A stretch of 64,000 nucleotides of DNA from an uncultured Bacteroidia bacterium (lineage in GTDB: Bacteria > Bacteroidota > Bacteroidia > Bacteroidales > F082). The stretch covers positions 106,435-170,434 of the forward strand of contig CACXUM010000005.1 of the NCBI GenBank assembly GCA_902770835.1. The letters run 5' to 3'. The translations under genes and the position numbers were made by a program. The notes below the pieces were generated by a model. It was not told where the DNA came from. It saw nothing but the letters and a program-made list of their open reading frames with translations, and did not search any database. Shown here one piece after another: positions 51,403 through 59,652 of this stretch. Each line of letters starts with the position of its first letter. Position 1 is the first letter of the stretch.

Positions 51403-53964
51403 TTATTCCTTAATCCACTTCCCAACTTCCGCTTCCTTCCCATCTTCCATTACCTTCCAAACATAAACTCCCGAAGGCCAACTTTCAGCATTTATCGAAG
51501 TGACATTCTCCGTAATTTCTTTCTTGCAAACCAGTTTCCCAGTCAAGTCATAGATTTCCACACGGGCATTTTGCAAGGCAGTGCGGATGTTCAAGCGGTC
51601 GGTGCCTGGCAAAGGAAACACCTCTGTGCAAACCGATTCGACCTCTCCCACCCCATCGACCGACCAATACACCCGCACGAAATATTCAAATTCGCTGTAC
51701 TTCGAGCGTGCCGGGGCAGAATAGCAGTCGATGGCTTGGTAATAGGCCACCACCTTGTAAAGATAAGCCGTTTCATCCTCCATTGAGGTGTTGTCGGTAT
51801 AGGAAGTGTAATTGGCTCCCAATGTCTTGATTTGCTGCCAGTTCATATCTGCTTCCTTGGTGCGGTAGATGTAGAACCCCGAAAGGCCGTCATTGGGTTG
51901 GGGCGTTCCCCAAGTGAGTTTCACCTTGTTATTGTTGGTCATCTCATACCAAAGGTTGGTGGCTGGCTGGCAGTCGTCGCCAATGGTCGCACAAGCCTCG
52001 TTGGTTGGGTCGCTTTCGCCCGATGTGCAAAATGCGGTCACAAAATAGCAATGCCCGCCATGCGTCGCTGATTCATCGGCAAAAGTAGCCTCGTTGTCTC
52101 TCACCGTCTGAATCAGTTGCCCGTCACGATACACATTATAATTTGCGTACTCATCAAAGGAAGTCCAAGCCAACACCACACGATCTTCCTCGGCAAAAGC
52201 ATACAAATCGGTGGGCGCACCGCAATCTGTGCCATTGCCGCAACTATTGTTCATTTGCAGGAAAACGCCTTCGTCGATGCCTTCCAAAGTGCCTGAATAA
52301 GTATAAACGACTTGATTGTCAGCATCTCTGATGACAAAACTCACATCGCTAACCGTGCTGTTTCCTTTGACCCAAGCGAAAGCAACATGGCCTAAAGGCA
52401 CCTCAACGGAAATCGTCTCGCTGCTTGAGTGTGCCGTGACTGCTTCCACCACTTGCGAGGCATTGTTGATTACCTGAATGGAAGCGCCCTGCCATCCGTT
52501 GAAAAAGGTGGTGCCTGCCGCGATGGTCCACGAACAGGAAGGCCCGAAGCGCACCCTGCTTTCTGTGGCAATCTGCCCATGCACACCATTGTTCACTGCA
52601 AAGACCTGATAGTCGTGCAAGCCATAAAACGACACTTCATCCGTGATTTCCATGGCCGCGCCCGGGGTGACATTGTCTTCGGTATAAACAACCCTTCCGT
52701 CACGTTTGACTACGATTTGGTCGATATGGGTCAAGTTACTGTTGTTCAATGACTTTGTTGGATTGTTCCAATGCACGGTGCAGGTATAGGAATCGTCTGA
52801 AAGCGGCTGTACGCTCAAGTTGGTCGGTGCCTTGGGCATAGCGTTGTAGACGCCAGAAGGAACAGCATCGGCAATCATCTTTTGCACAAGGTTCCATGAC
52901 TGGTTGTAGGTTTGCAGGTTGTCGATGCTGAACCAGCCATCGAGTTCGCCTCCCCAACTCCAGTTGATGTGAAACAGGCCGTTGTCGTCGTAGCCGTCGC
53001 AGATGAATGAATGGCCCTGGCTTCCTCCATCGGTACCTGCATACAAAATCGGAATGCCCATATCCAAGGCATCACGCATCATGGCCACCCATTCATCGTA
53101 GGGATAATCGTCCCTAAACAGATTGTGCGAAGTGCCATAGCCGAAATAGGAACTCATCGCCGGTGGGATGCTTTGGTGCAAGGCGCCACTGGCCATGCTG
53201 CCATAGTTCATGTCGACGCTCACGCCACAATGATACATGAGAAGCGAAACATATTGATTGTCATCATTTAGCGACTCGGGCATTTCGTCCCAATGGTAAG
53301 TGGTCGCGCCGAAATCAGCATATTGGGTGCCGTAAAGGTAACTGTTGTAGGAGTGCGAGCCTGTGCCTTGCTGCGGATGGTTCCAATACTTCATCACCTG
53401 CGCCATCGAGGTGGCCACACATCCTGCGTAGGCATTGCCGCAAGGTCCCGCTTCGTCTTTTGGGCAAAATGCGTTATAAAAACAATCTTGGTCCCAATGC
53501 GTGGCAATCAAGGGCTGGACGACCACCGATTTCAAGGTTTGGGTTTTGCCGCTGCGTTCAAGGTTTTCCCATTCTTGGGCAATCACGAAATCGGCTTTCT
53601 TCAGGTTTTCTTCCGCAAAATCAACGGATTGGCCATAGCCATCTAAGAAATAGGCCAATCCATCAGGGATGTTTTCAGTGTTGAAATTGCCTGTTTCGGC
53701 ATAGCCGAGGATGGGGCTGGTGAGGTCGCTGGCCGAGATGATGACGAAACCGCCCGAAGTGCCGTTGAAGGCATAAAACGCTGGATGGCCTTTTTCGGAA
53801 ACGCCGGTATAGACCCATTCCAACTGCGTGTCATTCTTGAAGTTGGCCTCGACAAACTTCGCGCCCAAGGCCTTGGCGCGTTCCACGCCGACCGTCCCGC
53901 CAAGCAATGGCATCGAAGCCATCAGCAGAACGGCGAGCAAACTGTAAAATCTGTTGTTTTTCAT
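51403..53964 (-). CDS. C10-family cysteine peptidase with T9SS sorting domain (5)
   Basis: An 853-residue secreted peptidase with the same architecture as the four at 34258-45043. Signal peptide 1-22; Spi-like propeptide with FVIISASDLTSPILGYAETG; Cys182 in YAGCVATSMAQVMKYW; His318 in SQGHSFICDGYDD; loop INWSWGG (Ser in place of the Gly of the others); FN3; conserved module ending NNSCGN; two FN3 domains. Its sorting domain differs from theirs and is of the GKWIKE type (VFPLPGTDRLNIRT to GKWIKE), with Leu in place of the usual Asn of PNP. It starts 16 nt after the stop of the beta-helix gene upstream, so it is cotranscribed with that gene. Confidence 0.93.
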   Translation of the reverse strand: MKNNRFYSLLAVLLMASMPLLGGTVGVERAKALGAKFVEANFKNDTQLEWVYTGVSEKGHPAFYAFNGTSGGFVIISASDLTSPILGYAETGNFNTENIPDGLAYFLDGYGQSVDFAEENLKKADFVIAQEWENLERSGKTQTLKSVVVQPLIATHWDQDCFYNAFCPKDEAGPCGNAYAGCVATSMAQVMKYWNHPQQGTGSHSYNSYLYGTQYADFGATTYHWDEMPESLNDDNQYVSLLMYHCGVSVDMNYGSMASGALHQSIPPAMSSYFGYGTSHNLFRDDYPYDEWVAMMRDALDMGIPILYAGTDGGSQGHSFICDGYDDNGLFHINWSWGGELDGWFSIDNLQTYNQSWNLVQKMIADAVPSGVYNAMPKAPTNLSVQPLSDDSYTCTVHWNNPTKSLNNSNLTHIDQIVVKRDGRVVYTEDNVTPGAAMEITDEVSFYGLHDYQVFAVNNGVHGQIATESRVRFGPSCSWTIAAGTTFFNGWQGASIQVINNASQVVEAVTAHSSSETISVEVPLGHVAFAWVKGNSTVSDVSFVIRDADNQVVYTYSGTLEGIDEGVFLQMNNSCGNGTDCGAPTDLYAFAEEDRVVLAWTSFDEYANYNVYRDGQLIQTVRDNEATFADESATHGGHCYFVTAFCTSGESDPTNEACATIGDDCQPATNLWYEMTNNNKVKLTWGTPQPNDGLSGFYIYRTKEADMNWQQIKTLGANYTSYTDNTSMEDETAYLYKVVAYYQAIDCYSAPARSKYSEFEYFVRVYWSVDGVGEVESVCTEVFPLPGTDRLNIRTALQNARVEIYDLTGKLVCKKEITENVTSINAESWPSGVYVWKVMEDGKEAEVGKWIKE

Positions 53965-53980
53965 TTTAACTTGTTTTGGG

Positions 53981-55603
53981 TTATTCTTTTATCCATTTTC
54001 CAGTCTCAGTGAGAGCCGTTGAGCCGCTCGTTGCGTAGATTTTCCAGAAATACATTCCCGATGGCCAAGCCTCAGTATTGACAGCAATTTGATTTCCAAA
54101 TATTTTGTTTTCAAAAACTTTGCGTCCGGTGAGGTCGTACACCTCCACCCTATCCGCTGCATCGTGAACCTCAATGTTGAGCACATCCTTGCCCGGATTG
54201 GGATAGACGCAACTTTGGACTGCGGTTTCCTCCACTCCATTCGGGATGGGAAACTCTATAGCTCCGAGGTCAATACGCTCGTCAACCACGCGCGGACTGC
54301 CCGTAAAATCGGTTTCGGGATAATATTGGTTCATGTCGGTTGTCCCCGCATTGATGCAAGGCGAAGTCTCAAGCAACGACCAATGAAAAGCCGTGGTCGA
54401 AAGGTCATAAGCAGGGCCTAAACCTTCGGTCGGACGGACAAATTGTGGTTCTTCATAAATCGATCCTTCGTTCCCGTCGGGACAACTGACACAATTATTG
54501 AAAATAGTCGGGTCAGGATGCGTCGGGTCCATGCGTTCAAAATGGATTTGGGGCAAGTTCTGCGGATAGAAATCGTACAAATCGTTACCATACACGATGT
54601 TGTTGTAAATCTTCTGCCCTCCATTGGTCCAAATGCCAGAGCCTCGTCCGTTTAGGAATCCTTCGCTTTGGTTGTTGGCAATCGTGTTGTTATAATAATG
54701 TGAATAATTGGGTGCCGTGGTACCCAGCACTGGCGAATAGCCATCGTTGTTGACGATGATGTTGTCGTGGAAACGCCCCACGCCTTCCCAACCGAGATAG
54801 GCCGTGCTGCCGTGGTTGCCGTGGATGTAGTTGTTATAGACCTGTGGCCCCGAAGCCGTCAGCGACAATTCGCCAATATGCATATCGAGCGCAGTGCCGT
54901 AATGTCCTGAGTTGTTGTAAAACTCGCAGTTGCGCACCGTGAAATGCCGCAAGCCGTCCATTCTGATACTCGCACCCCACCAAGCGTAATTGTCGTGGAA
55001 AACGCAATGCTCTACAAGGATTGTCCCAGGGTTGAGCACATACATTCCGCCTCCACCGCTACCGCTTGGCGAACTAGTATTGTGATCATTGCGGTTTTGC
55101 GAGAAACGGCAATGGGCGAAGTAGCAGTATTTCTTGTTTCTCACCTCAACGCCGGCGCCGTACCTTTCCCCTTCGGGTGCGCCCGTGATGATCTTTCCGT
55201 ACTTGACCTCACAAAACTCCATCATCACGCTGTCTTGGGCATTACTTTGGTCGGAAATCAGGTGGATGCCTCGCCACCCCGTTTCCGCTGTAGGATTATG
55301 GAAATCGGTGGTGTCGCGGGCGGTGAAGGTGACGAGAGCCTTATCCGCGCCCAAGGCATAAAACGAGCCGTTGTAGACGGTGATGCGGTAATAGCCTTCC
55401 GCAATCACCCAAGTCCCACGCTCAATGGTGAGGCGCGCCGTGCCTTCCGCATCAGGCTCGATGACGACATCACCCACAAGTTTAACAGTGTCGGCGTCCC
55501 AAAGCACATTGCCTTGGTATTCGCCCGAAACCTCGATGGTCTGAGCCGAAAGCGGAGCCATCAGCAAAGCCATCCAAATTGCAAAAAACAAACTTTTTTT
55601 CAT
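53981..55603 (-). CDS. Secreted right-handed beta-helix protein with T9SS sorting domain
   Basis: A 540-residue exported protein. Signal peptide MKKSLFFAIWMALLMAPLSAQ; then short repeated strands with Asn/Gly turns (VEHCVFHDNYAWWG, VRNCEFYNNSGHYG, NNIVYGNDLYDF, YYNNTIANNQSEG) typical of parallel beta-helices of the pectate-lyase/NosD fold; then a GKWIKE-type sorting domain (CVYPNPGKDVLNIEVHD). No pectate-lyase calcium Asp cluster is obvious, so carbohydrate lyase activity is possible but unsupported. ATG 55603 is preferred over 55690, whose extension overlaps the promoter. Lead gene of a two-gene operon with C10 peptidase 5. Confidence 0.85.
   Translation of the reverse strand: MKKSLFFAIWMALLMAPLSAQTIEVSGEYQGNVLWDADTVKLVGDVVIEPDAEGTARLTIERGTWVIAEGYYRITVYNGSFYALGADKALVTFTARDTTDFHNPTAETGWRGIHLISDQSNAQDSVMMEFCEVKYGKIITGAPEGERYGAGVEVRNKKYCYFAHCRFSQNRNDHNTSSPSGSGGGGMYVLNPGTILVEHCVFHDNYAWWGASIRMDGLRHFTVRNCEFYNNSGHYGTALDMHIGELSLTASGPQVYNNYIHGNHGSTAYLGWEGVGRFHDNIIVNNDGYSPVLGTTAPNYSHYYNNTIANNQSEGFLNGRGSGIWTNGGQKIYNNIVYGNDLYDFYPQNLPQIHFERMDPTHPDPTIFNNCVSCPDGNEGSIYEEPQFVRPTEGLGPAYDLSTTAFHWSLLETSPCINAGTTDMNQYYPETDFTGSPRVVDERIDLGAIEFPIPNGVEETAVQSCVYPNPGKDVLNIEVHDAADRVEVYDLTGRKVFENKIFGNQIAVNTEAWPSGMYFWKIYATSGSTALTETGKWIKE
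54013..54033. repeat. Degenerate repeat element translated within sorting domain
   Basis: AGCCGTTGAGCCGCTCG resembles the palindromic element found at the same codon position in the genes at 59653, 61246 and 62806; it encodes the TSGSTALT stretch before GKWIKE. Confidence 0.35.
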
Positions 55604-55644
55604 GGCATAAAACAGTTTTAATGATACATTTAGTTTCATGCCTC

Positions 55645-55652
55645 CAAAATTA
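55645..55652 (-). promoter_or_regulatory. -7 box of beta-helix/C10 operon (TAATTTTG)
   Basis: The minus strand reads TAATTTTG 41 nt before ATG 55603, inside the longer frame. Confidence 0.55.
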
Positions 55653-55688
55653 TATAAAAAAATAGGGAGTTTTTCAACCCCAAAGGCC

Positions 55689-55756
55689 AAGTACAGATTT
55701 TTCTTTTCAACTCATTTTGATAATCAATGAATTACCAGAAAAAAGTACAGATTTTT
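55689..55756. repeat. 14-bp direct repeat AAGTACAGATTTTT
   Basis: Two exact copies at 55689-55702 and 55743-55756, in the intergenic region between divergent genes. Possibly a regulatory site for the toxin-antitoxin operon. Confidence 0.45.
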
Positions 55757-55845
55757 GTTGGCGGTTGCAACGAAAAAACAGGGGAAAAACGGTCAAATTC
55801 TAATGAAAAGAACAAATAAAGTTGTAACATATTGAAACTTTTTTG

Positions 55846-55853
55846 TACCTTTG
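55846..55853 (+). promoter_or_regulatory. -7 box of toxin-antitoxin operon (TACCTTTG)
   Basis: It ends only four bases before the toxin ATG at 55858, so the mRNA would be leaderless or nearly so. Confidence 0.6.
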
Positions 55854-55857
55854 CGGC

Positions 55858-56205
55858 ATGGAAAGAAAGATCATCACATTCGGCAACCATTTCAAGTCAT
55901 TTATCGATTCAGTAGATGATAGTGTCAGACGAAAGATCGATTATGTGTTGGATATGCTGAAAACCCTGAAACGCATCAACTCCAAATTTGTGAAACTCAT
56001 AAAGGATGGTGTTTACGAATTGAGGGTGGAATGGGATGGAAACATTTACCGGGTGTTCTTCATTTTCGACGAAGGGAACATTGTCGTGCTGTTCAATGGA
56101 TTCCAGAAAAAGACAAGGAAAACGCCACAGTCAGAAATAGAAAAAGCATTGAAAATCAAGGAGGAGTATTATGAATACAAGCGAAAACATGATTCAAAGT
56201 TATGA
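55858..56205 (+). CDS. RelE/HigB-like toxin
   Basis: A 115-residue protein of the RelE/ParE superfamily, HigB/Gp49 type. These toxins cleave mRNA on the ribosome. It shows KLIKDGVYELRVEWDGNIYRVFFIFDEGNIVVLFNGFQKKTRKTP, whose order of basic strand, RVFF strand, LFNGFQKK and TP is the family signature. ATG 55858 is preferred over 55843, which would place the promoter in the coding sequence. It is followed by an antitoxin overlapping by 35 nt, giving toxin-first order, as in HigBA. Catalytic basic residues appear intact. Confidence 0.88.
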   Translation: MERKIITFGNHFKSFIDSVDDSVRRKIDYVLDMLKTLKRINSKFVKLIKDGVYELRVEWDGNIYRVFFIFDEGNIVVLFNGFQKKTRKTPQSEIEKALKIKEEYYEYKRKHDSKL

Positions 56206-56476
56206 CGAGGTGCTCGATGCAAAGTATGGTGCGGTAGGTACAGAGGAAAGAGAGGAGTTCCGCAAGGAAGCCTATGCTTTCTATATGGGTCAGGTAATCC
56301 GCGAGGCTCGAAAGGAGGAAAAAATCACCCAAACGGAACTCGGAAAGCGCATTGGTGCCAACAAGAGTTACATTTCAAGAATCGAAAACGGGCTTATCGA
56401 CCCGACCATTTCCACTTTATACAGCATCATCAGTGCTTTGGGGCTGAGAATTGAAATTGTGAAGCCGTTGGGATAG
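56171..56476 (+). CDS. XRE-family antitoxin (HigA-like)
   Basis: A 101-residue DNA-binding protein. A helix-turn-helix of the Cro/C1 type covers about residues 48-95 (ITQTELGKRIGANKSYISRIENG then PTISTLYSIISALG). The N-terminal helical part (EEREEFRKEAYAFYMGQVIREAR) probably contacts the toxin. Overlapping the toxin gene suggests translational coupling and autoregulation of the operon, the usual design for this pair; the operator is not certain, though the direct repeat at 55689-55756 is a candidate. Confidence 0.88.
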   Translation: MNTSENMIQSYDEVLDAKYGAVGTEEREEFRKEAYAFYMGQVIREARKEEKITQTELGKRIGANKSYISRIENGLIDPTISTLYSIISALGLRIEIVKPLG

Positions 56477-56506
56477 AAAAACCACCAAAAGCCCTCAACC
56501 ATTTTC

Positions 56507-58159
56507 TCACTCGACAAGCGCAGAAATCGGGTCAAAATCGGCCTTGTTTTTGAGGTTGGAGCGGTATTTTGCCACCGTGTTTTCGCTCAGGCCGAGCAGG
56601 TCGGCCTCTTCCTTGATGCGGAAGCCCAGGAACGACAAAATGACGAGATGCGTTTCCGTCTTGTTGAGGTCGGGATAGGCCGATTTCATTTTCCCAATGC
56701 CTTGGGGATAGGCCGCCTCGAAAGCCTCAATGATGCGCTGCAAGCGGTCTTTCTGCCCCGATTGGTAAATCGCCAAAACTTGTTGGTTGAGCATCTCCTT
56801 CTGCTGGGCGGTGAGTTGCTCCAACTCCGTTTGCAGTTGGCGTTGCGCCTCGCGGAGTTTCAGCGTCTCCAACTCCTTGTTCTTGCGGTAGCGCAACGCC
56901 GCCCATAGCACCGCCATCAGTACGATGACCAACAGGGCTATCCACAAATAGAGGCGGTAACGTTTCAACTGTTGCTCGCTTTCCAAACGCTGGATTTCCA
57001 ACTGCTTGTCGTATTCTTCTTTCACTTGGGCAACGGCTTTACCGCTATAATCGTATTTATGCCTCCCATCCATATATTTTTCTGCATACAACAAGGCACT
57101 ATCCATACAGCCCAAAGCCTCAAACGATTTATAAAGATACATGTTGGCATTCATCCTCCACACCTCCAATCCGTATTGATTCGCTGCTTGCTTGGCAAAA
57201 AAGATGCAAGAATCGTACTGCCCTAACTCGAAATAGGCATGGGTCAGTCCGTCGATGGTACTCGCCCTGAACTTGGCCGTTTGCCCGCCCAACAGCTGCA
57301 AAGCCTTTTTCTCTTCTGCAATGGCTTCTCTCAACAATTTCTGCATTTCCTCCTCACTTTTAGCCTTTTTCTGCTTTTCGTAACGAAAAAGCAAATGCAA
57401 GGCAGCCGAACTATGGCAGGCGGCCATTTTCCAAGTGTCGCCAAGCGTTTGGGCAGAGCGAAAGCCTTTTTCCAGATACAACGCGCTGCTGTCGTACTCC
57501 CTGAAACGAAGGTACAATTCACCTATCATGAGTGCAGTGAGGCAGTGTTGGTCGAGCCATTGCCGATGGCATAAAAAACGTTCAGCCTCTTTCAGCACCT
57601 CCAGACTTTCATTGTGGTAACCGAAATCGCCGTATGCCGAACCAAGACCGCTATAGATTTTGTATTTCAAGTGGTCGATCACGTCTTGCTCGGTGGTGGG
57701 TGTGGGTGAAAAACGAACAAGACGCTTGTCCACATGCTGGCATTGGTCGATGCTTTGTTTGGCTTTCTGGTAATTGTCGATGCAAAGCCAACGGTGCTGT
57801 GGCGATGAGCGGTAGGCATAGCCTTTGGCGTAATACGACTTTGCCTCGAAATACTTGTCACCGCCGCCGACATAGCAATTTTCGGCCACTTGCAGAAGCG
57901 AATCGATTTCGGCGTTATAGAACATCGTATCGAATAAGGCATCAAGCCAAAGCAGGCAATAATGCGCCCGTTCCTTCTCCGAAAGCACGGAAACATTCAA
58001 CGTGTCGAGAATCCGACGTGCGCTGTCGAGGTTGGTTTGATAGAAACACTCCACGCGATAGAGCATGTCCTCCTCGGGCGGTGGAGGCGTTTCGCGCTTG
58101 GAGCAAGCAGCCACCAACACGACAAAAAACAAAAGCCATACAAAAAACATGCGTTTCAT
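56507..58159 (-). CDS. TPR lipoprotein with transmembrane segment, coiled coil and LuxR-like HTH
   Basis: A 550-residue signalling protein of a Bacteroidota type. Signal peptide with lipobox VAAC (Cys19); a large helical region with TPR-like pairs (AKSYYAKGYAYRSS, LGSAYGDFGYHNESLEVLKEAERF, GELYLRFREYDSSALYLEKGF, HAYFELGQYDSCIFFAKQA); a transmembrane helix (LYLWIALLVIVLMAVLWAAL); a charged coiled coil; and a C-terminal LuxR-like helix-turn-helix (FRIKEEADLLGLSENTVAKYRSN). The layout suggests an outer sensing part coupled across the membrane to DNA binding. A lipobox followed by a membrane helix and a DNA-binding domain is unusual, and the lipobox may be only a signal-anchor. Target genes are unknown. 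Confidence 0.8.
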   Translation of the reverse strand: MKRMFFVWLLFFVVLVAACSKRETPPPPEEDMLYRVECFYQTNLDSARRILDTLNVSVLSEKERAHYCLLWLDALFDTMFYNAEIDSLLQVAENCYVGGGDKYFEAKSYYAKGYAYRSSPQHRWLCIDNYQKAKQSIDQCQHVDKRLVRFSPTPTTEQDVIDHLKYKIYSGLGSAYGDFGYHNESLEVLKEAERFLCHRQWLDQHCLTALMIGELYLRFREYDSSALYLEKGFRSAQTLGDTWKMAACHSSAALHLLFRYEKQKKAKSEEEMQKLLREAIAEEKKALQLLGGQTAKFRASTIDGLTHAYFELGQYDSCIFFAKQAANQYGLEVWRMNANMYLYKSFEALGCMDSALLYAEKYMDGRHKYDYSGKAVAQVKEEYDKQLEIQRLESEQQLKRYRLYLWIALLVIVLMAVLWAALRYRKNKELETLKLREAQRQLQTELEQLTAQQKEMLNQQVLAIYQSGQKDRLQRIIEAFEAAYPQGIGKMKSAYPDLNKTETHLVILSFLGFRIKEEADLLGLSENTVAKYRSNLKNKADFDPISALVE

Positions 58160-58164
58160 GGCTG

Positions 58165-58172
58165 CAAAGGTA
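58165..58172 (-). promoter_or_regulatory. -7 box of TPR-HTH gene (TACCTTTG)
   Basis: It ends five bases before the ATG at 58159, again predicting a leaderless or nearly leaderless transcript. Confidence 0.6.
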
Positions 58173-58255
58173 GCTTTTTTTGCGACGCCAACAAAAAAGG
58201 CCAGCCACTTTGTTGTCTGTCAAGAAGGGAAATCAAGGCAAAATCGGCCAACACT

Positions 58256-59551
58256 TCAATCCAAATCCAACAAATAGGAGCAGTATTTCCCCAACAAATG
58301 ACTTATGGGCAGCTCGCCTTTCCGATAACGCTCGGCATCCAAAGAAAGCAGGCGTTCCCTGACTTTTGTATGCCCGTCGAGAACCGCAGTGAGATAATAG
58401 CCTCCCGCTTCCTCGCTGATGGCTATGTCACCGAAACGCGACACAATGTCATCCCTTTCGCCTCCATAATTGATGGAATAGGAAGGCCGCTTGGCTCCGG
58501 GATTGTCTTCGATAAGGATATGCTTTTCCAACAAGTCCTGAATGTCGCGAATGGCCGTGTCTTTCGAGCATTTGCCCAAATTCGCCCAAGTTTTTGAGGT
58601 GATTTTGGCCTCGTAACCATCGAGAAAAAGGTTCAGTGTGTTGGTTTGGCGCTCTGTCAGTGGGACACTGGCAAAACGCATCCAGAAGAAACTCTTGTTG
58701 AGCACTGTGCTCACCGTGGCCGAAGCCTCACGGATAGCCGCCAACAAAGTCTTCAAGTACCACACAACCCATTCGGTGATGTCGCCGTCGCCGTGCTGCA
58801 CCCGCTCCAGAATGTCGTAATAATGGTTCTTGTCGCGGTTGATTTCCGACGAGATGTTGTAGAATCGGAAACGGCTGTTGTCGCCACGGGCAAGGTACAT
58901 ATCACCAAGGATACGTGCCAACCTGCCATTGCCATCCTCGAAAGGGTGAATGGAAACGAACCACAAATGGACGATGGCAGAACGGATGACTGGAGAGATG
59001 GGCTTGTCGGCATTGAACCAGTCGATGAATTTGCGCATCTCCTCCTCCACTCGGTCGGGCGATGGGGCCACGTAATGCACCCGCTCACGCCCCCAAAGAC
59101 CCGAAACGACGTGCTCCTCGTGGGTGCGGTATTGTCCAACCTCAATGGGTGTACCCTCGCTGAATCCCGAAAGGAAGAACACCGACTGCCAGCCGCAGAG
59201 TTTCTCCTTCGTCAAAAGCTGGTCGAAGTTCTCCATCGCATCAAGCATCACCGCCACCACACCTTCCACATAATGCGACGAAGGGACAAACTTGGCGTTT
59301 TCAATCCCCAAACGGCGGGCAACGGACGAGCGAACCTCATCAATATTGAGCCTTATGCCTTCTATTTCAGAGGAATAGACCACATCGCGGGTGAGGTTTT
59401 CGGCCACCGCCTTCAATTGGCTATCGAAGCCCAAACCGCTCAAGCGACCAAGCAGTTTGCCTTGCTCGCGGCAAACTTCGTCCAAAAGCAATGCAACTTT
59501 TTCCGCCGACCATCGGAAATCCGTCCAGTTCTCGTGTTCGTGTAAATACAT
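58256..59551 (-). CDS. Fic-family protein with DUF4172-like N-terminus, autoinhibited type
   Basis: A 431-residue cytosolic Fic protein, a family that transfers AMP or another nucleotide monophosphate onto target hydroxyls. The catalytic motif HPFEDGNGRLAR is complete (His202 to Arg213). The inhibitory motif (S/T)xxxE(G/N) is present in the N-terminal part as SSEIEG (Ser60, Glu64, Gly65), which places it in the class with an internal inhibitory helix. The start (MYLHEHENWTDFRW) matches DUF4172 proteins. The C-terminal part (GYEAKITSKTWANLGKCSKDTAIRDIQDLLEKHIL) is a winged-helix that could bind DNA. A palindromic site sits at its promoter (59589-59605), suggesting autoregulation. Targets unknown; no antitoxin gene is adjacent. 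Confidence 0.92.
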   Translation of the reverse strand: MYLHEHENWTDFRWSAEKVALLLDEVCREQGKLLGRLSGLGFDSQLKAVAENLTRDVVYSSEIEGIRLNIDEVRSSVARRLGIENAKFVPSSHYVEGVVAVMLDAMENFDQLLTKEKLCGWQSVFFLSGFSEGTPIEVGQYRTHEEHVVSGLWGRERVHYVAPSPDRVEEEMRKFIDWFNADKPISPVIRSAIVHLWFVSIHPFEDGNGRLARILGDMYLARGDNSRFRFYNISSEINRDKNHYYDILERVQHGDGDITEWVVWYLKTLLAAIREASATVSTVLNKSFFWMRFASVPLTERQTNTLNLFLDGYEAKITSKTWANLGKCSKDTAIRDIQDLLEKHILIEDNPGAKRPSYSINYGGERDDIVSRFGDIAISEEAGGYYLTAVLDGHTKVRERLLSLDAERYRKGELPISHLLGKYCSYLLDLD

Positions 59552-59588
59552 AGTACAATAGTTTCTGCGGCATTATCCATCCAATATC

Positions 59589-59605
59589 GTCGCAAATTTT
59601 GCGAC
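59589..59605. promoter_or_regulatory. Palindromic candidate operator at the Fic promoter
   Basis: GTCGCAAA-T-TTTGCGAC, perfect 8+1+8 palindrome. It begins at the last base of the -7 box and covers the predicted transcription start, the place where a repressor would block the promoter. Confidence 0.55.
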
Positions 59606-59612
59606 AAAAATA
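59605..59612 (-). promoter_or_regulatory. -7 box of Fic gene (TATTTTTG)
   Basis: The minus strand reads TATTTTTG 54 nt before the ATG. Confidence 0.6.
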
Positions 59613-59652
59613 CGAATAAAACGACGCAAAAAAGAAAAAAAGTGTTTTTTTG

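Noticed and set aside
51222-51443. 73-codon minus-strand ORF between two secreted-protein genes
   Set aside because: It overlaps the 3' end of the C10 gene at 51403, has no recognised features, and the region contains AT-rich hairpins and the promoter of the next gene.
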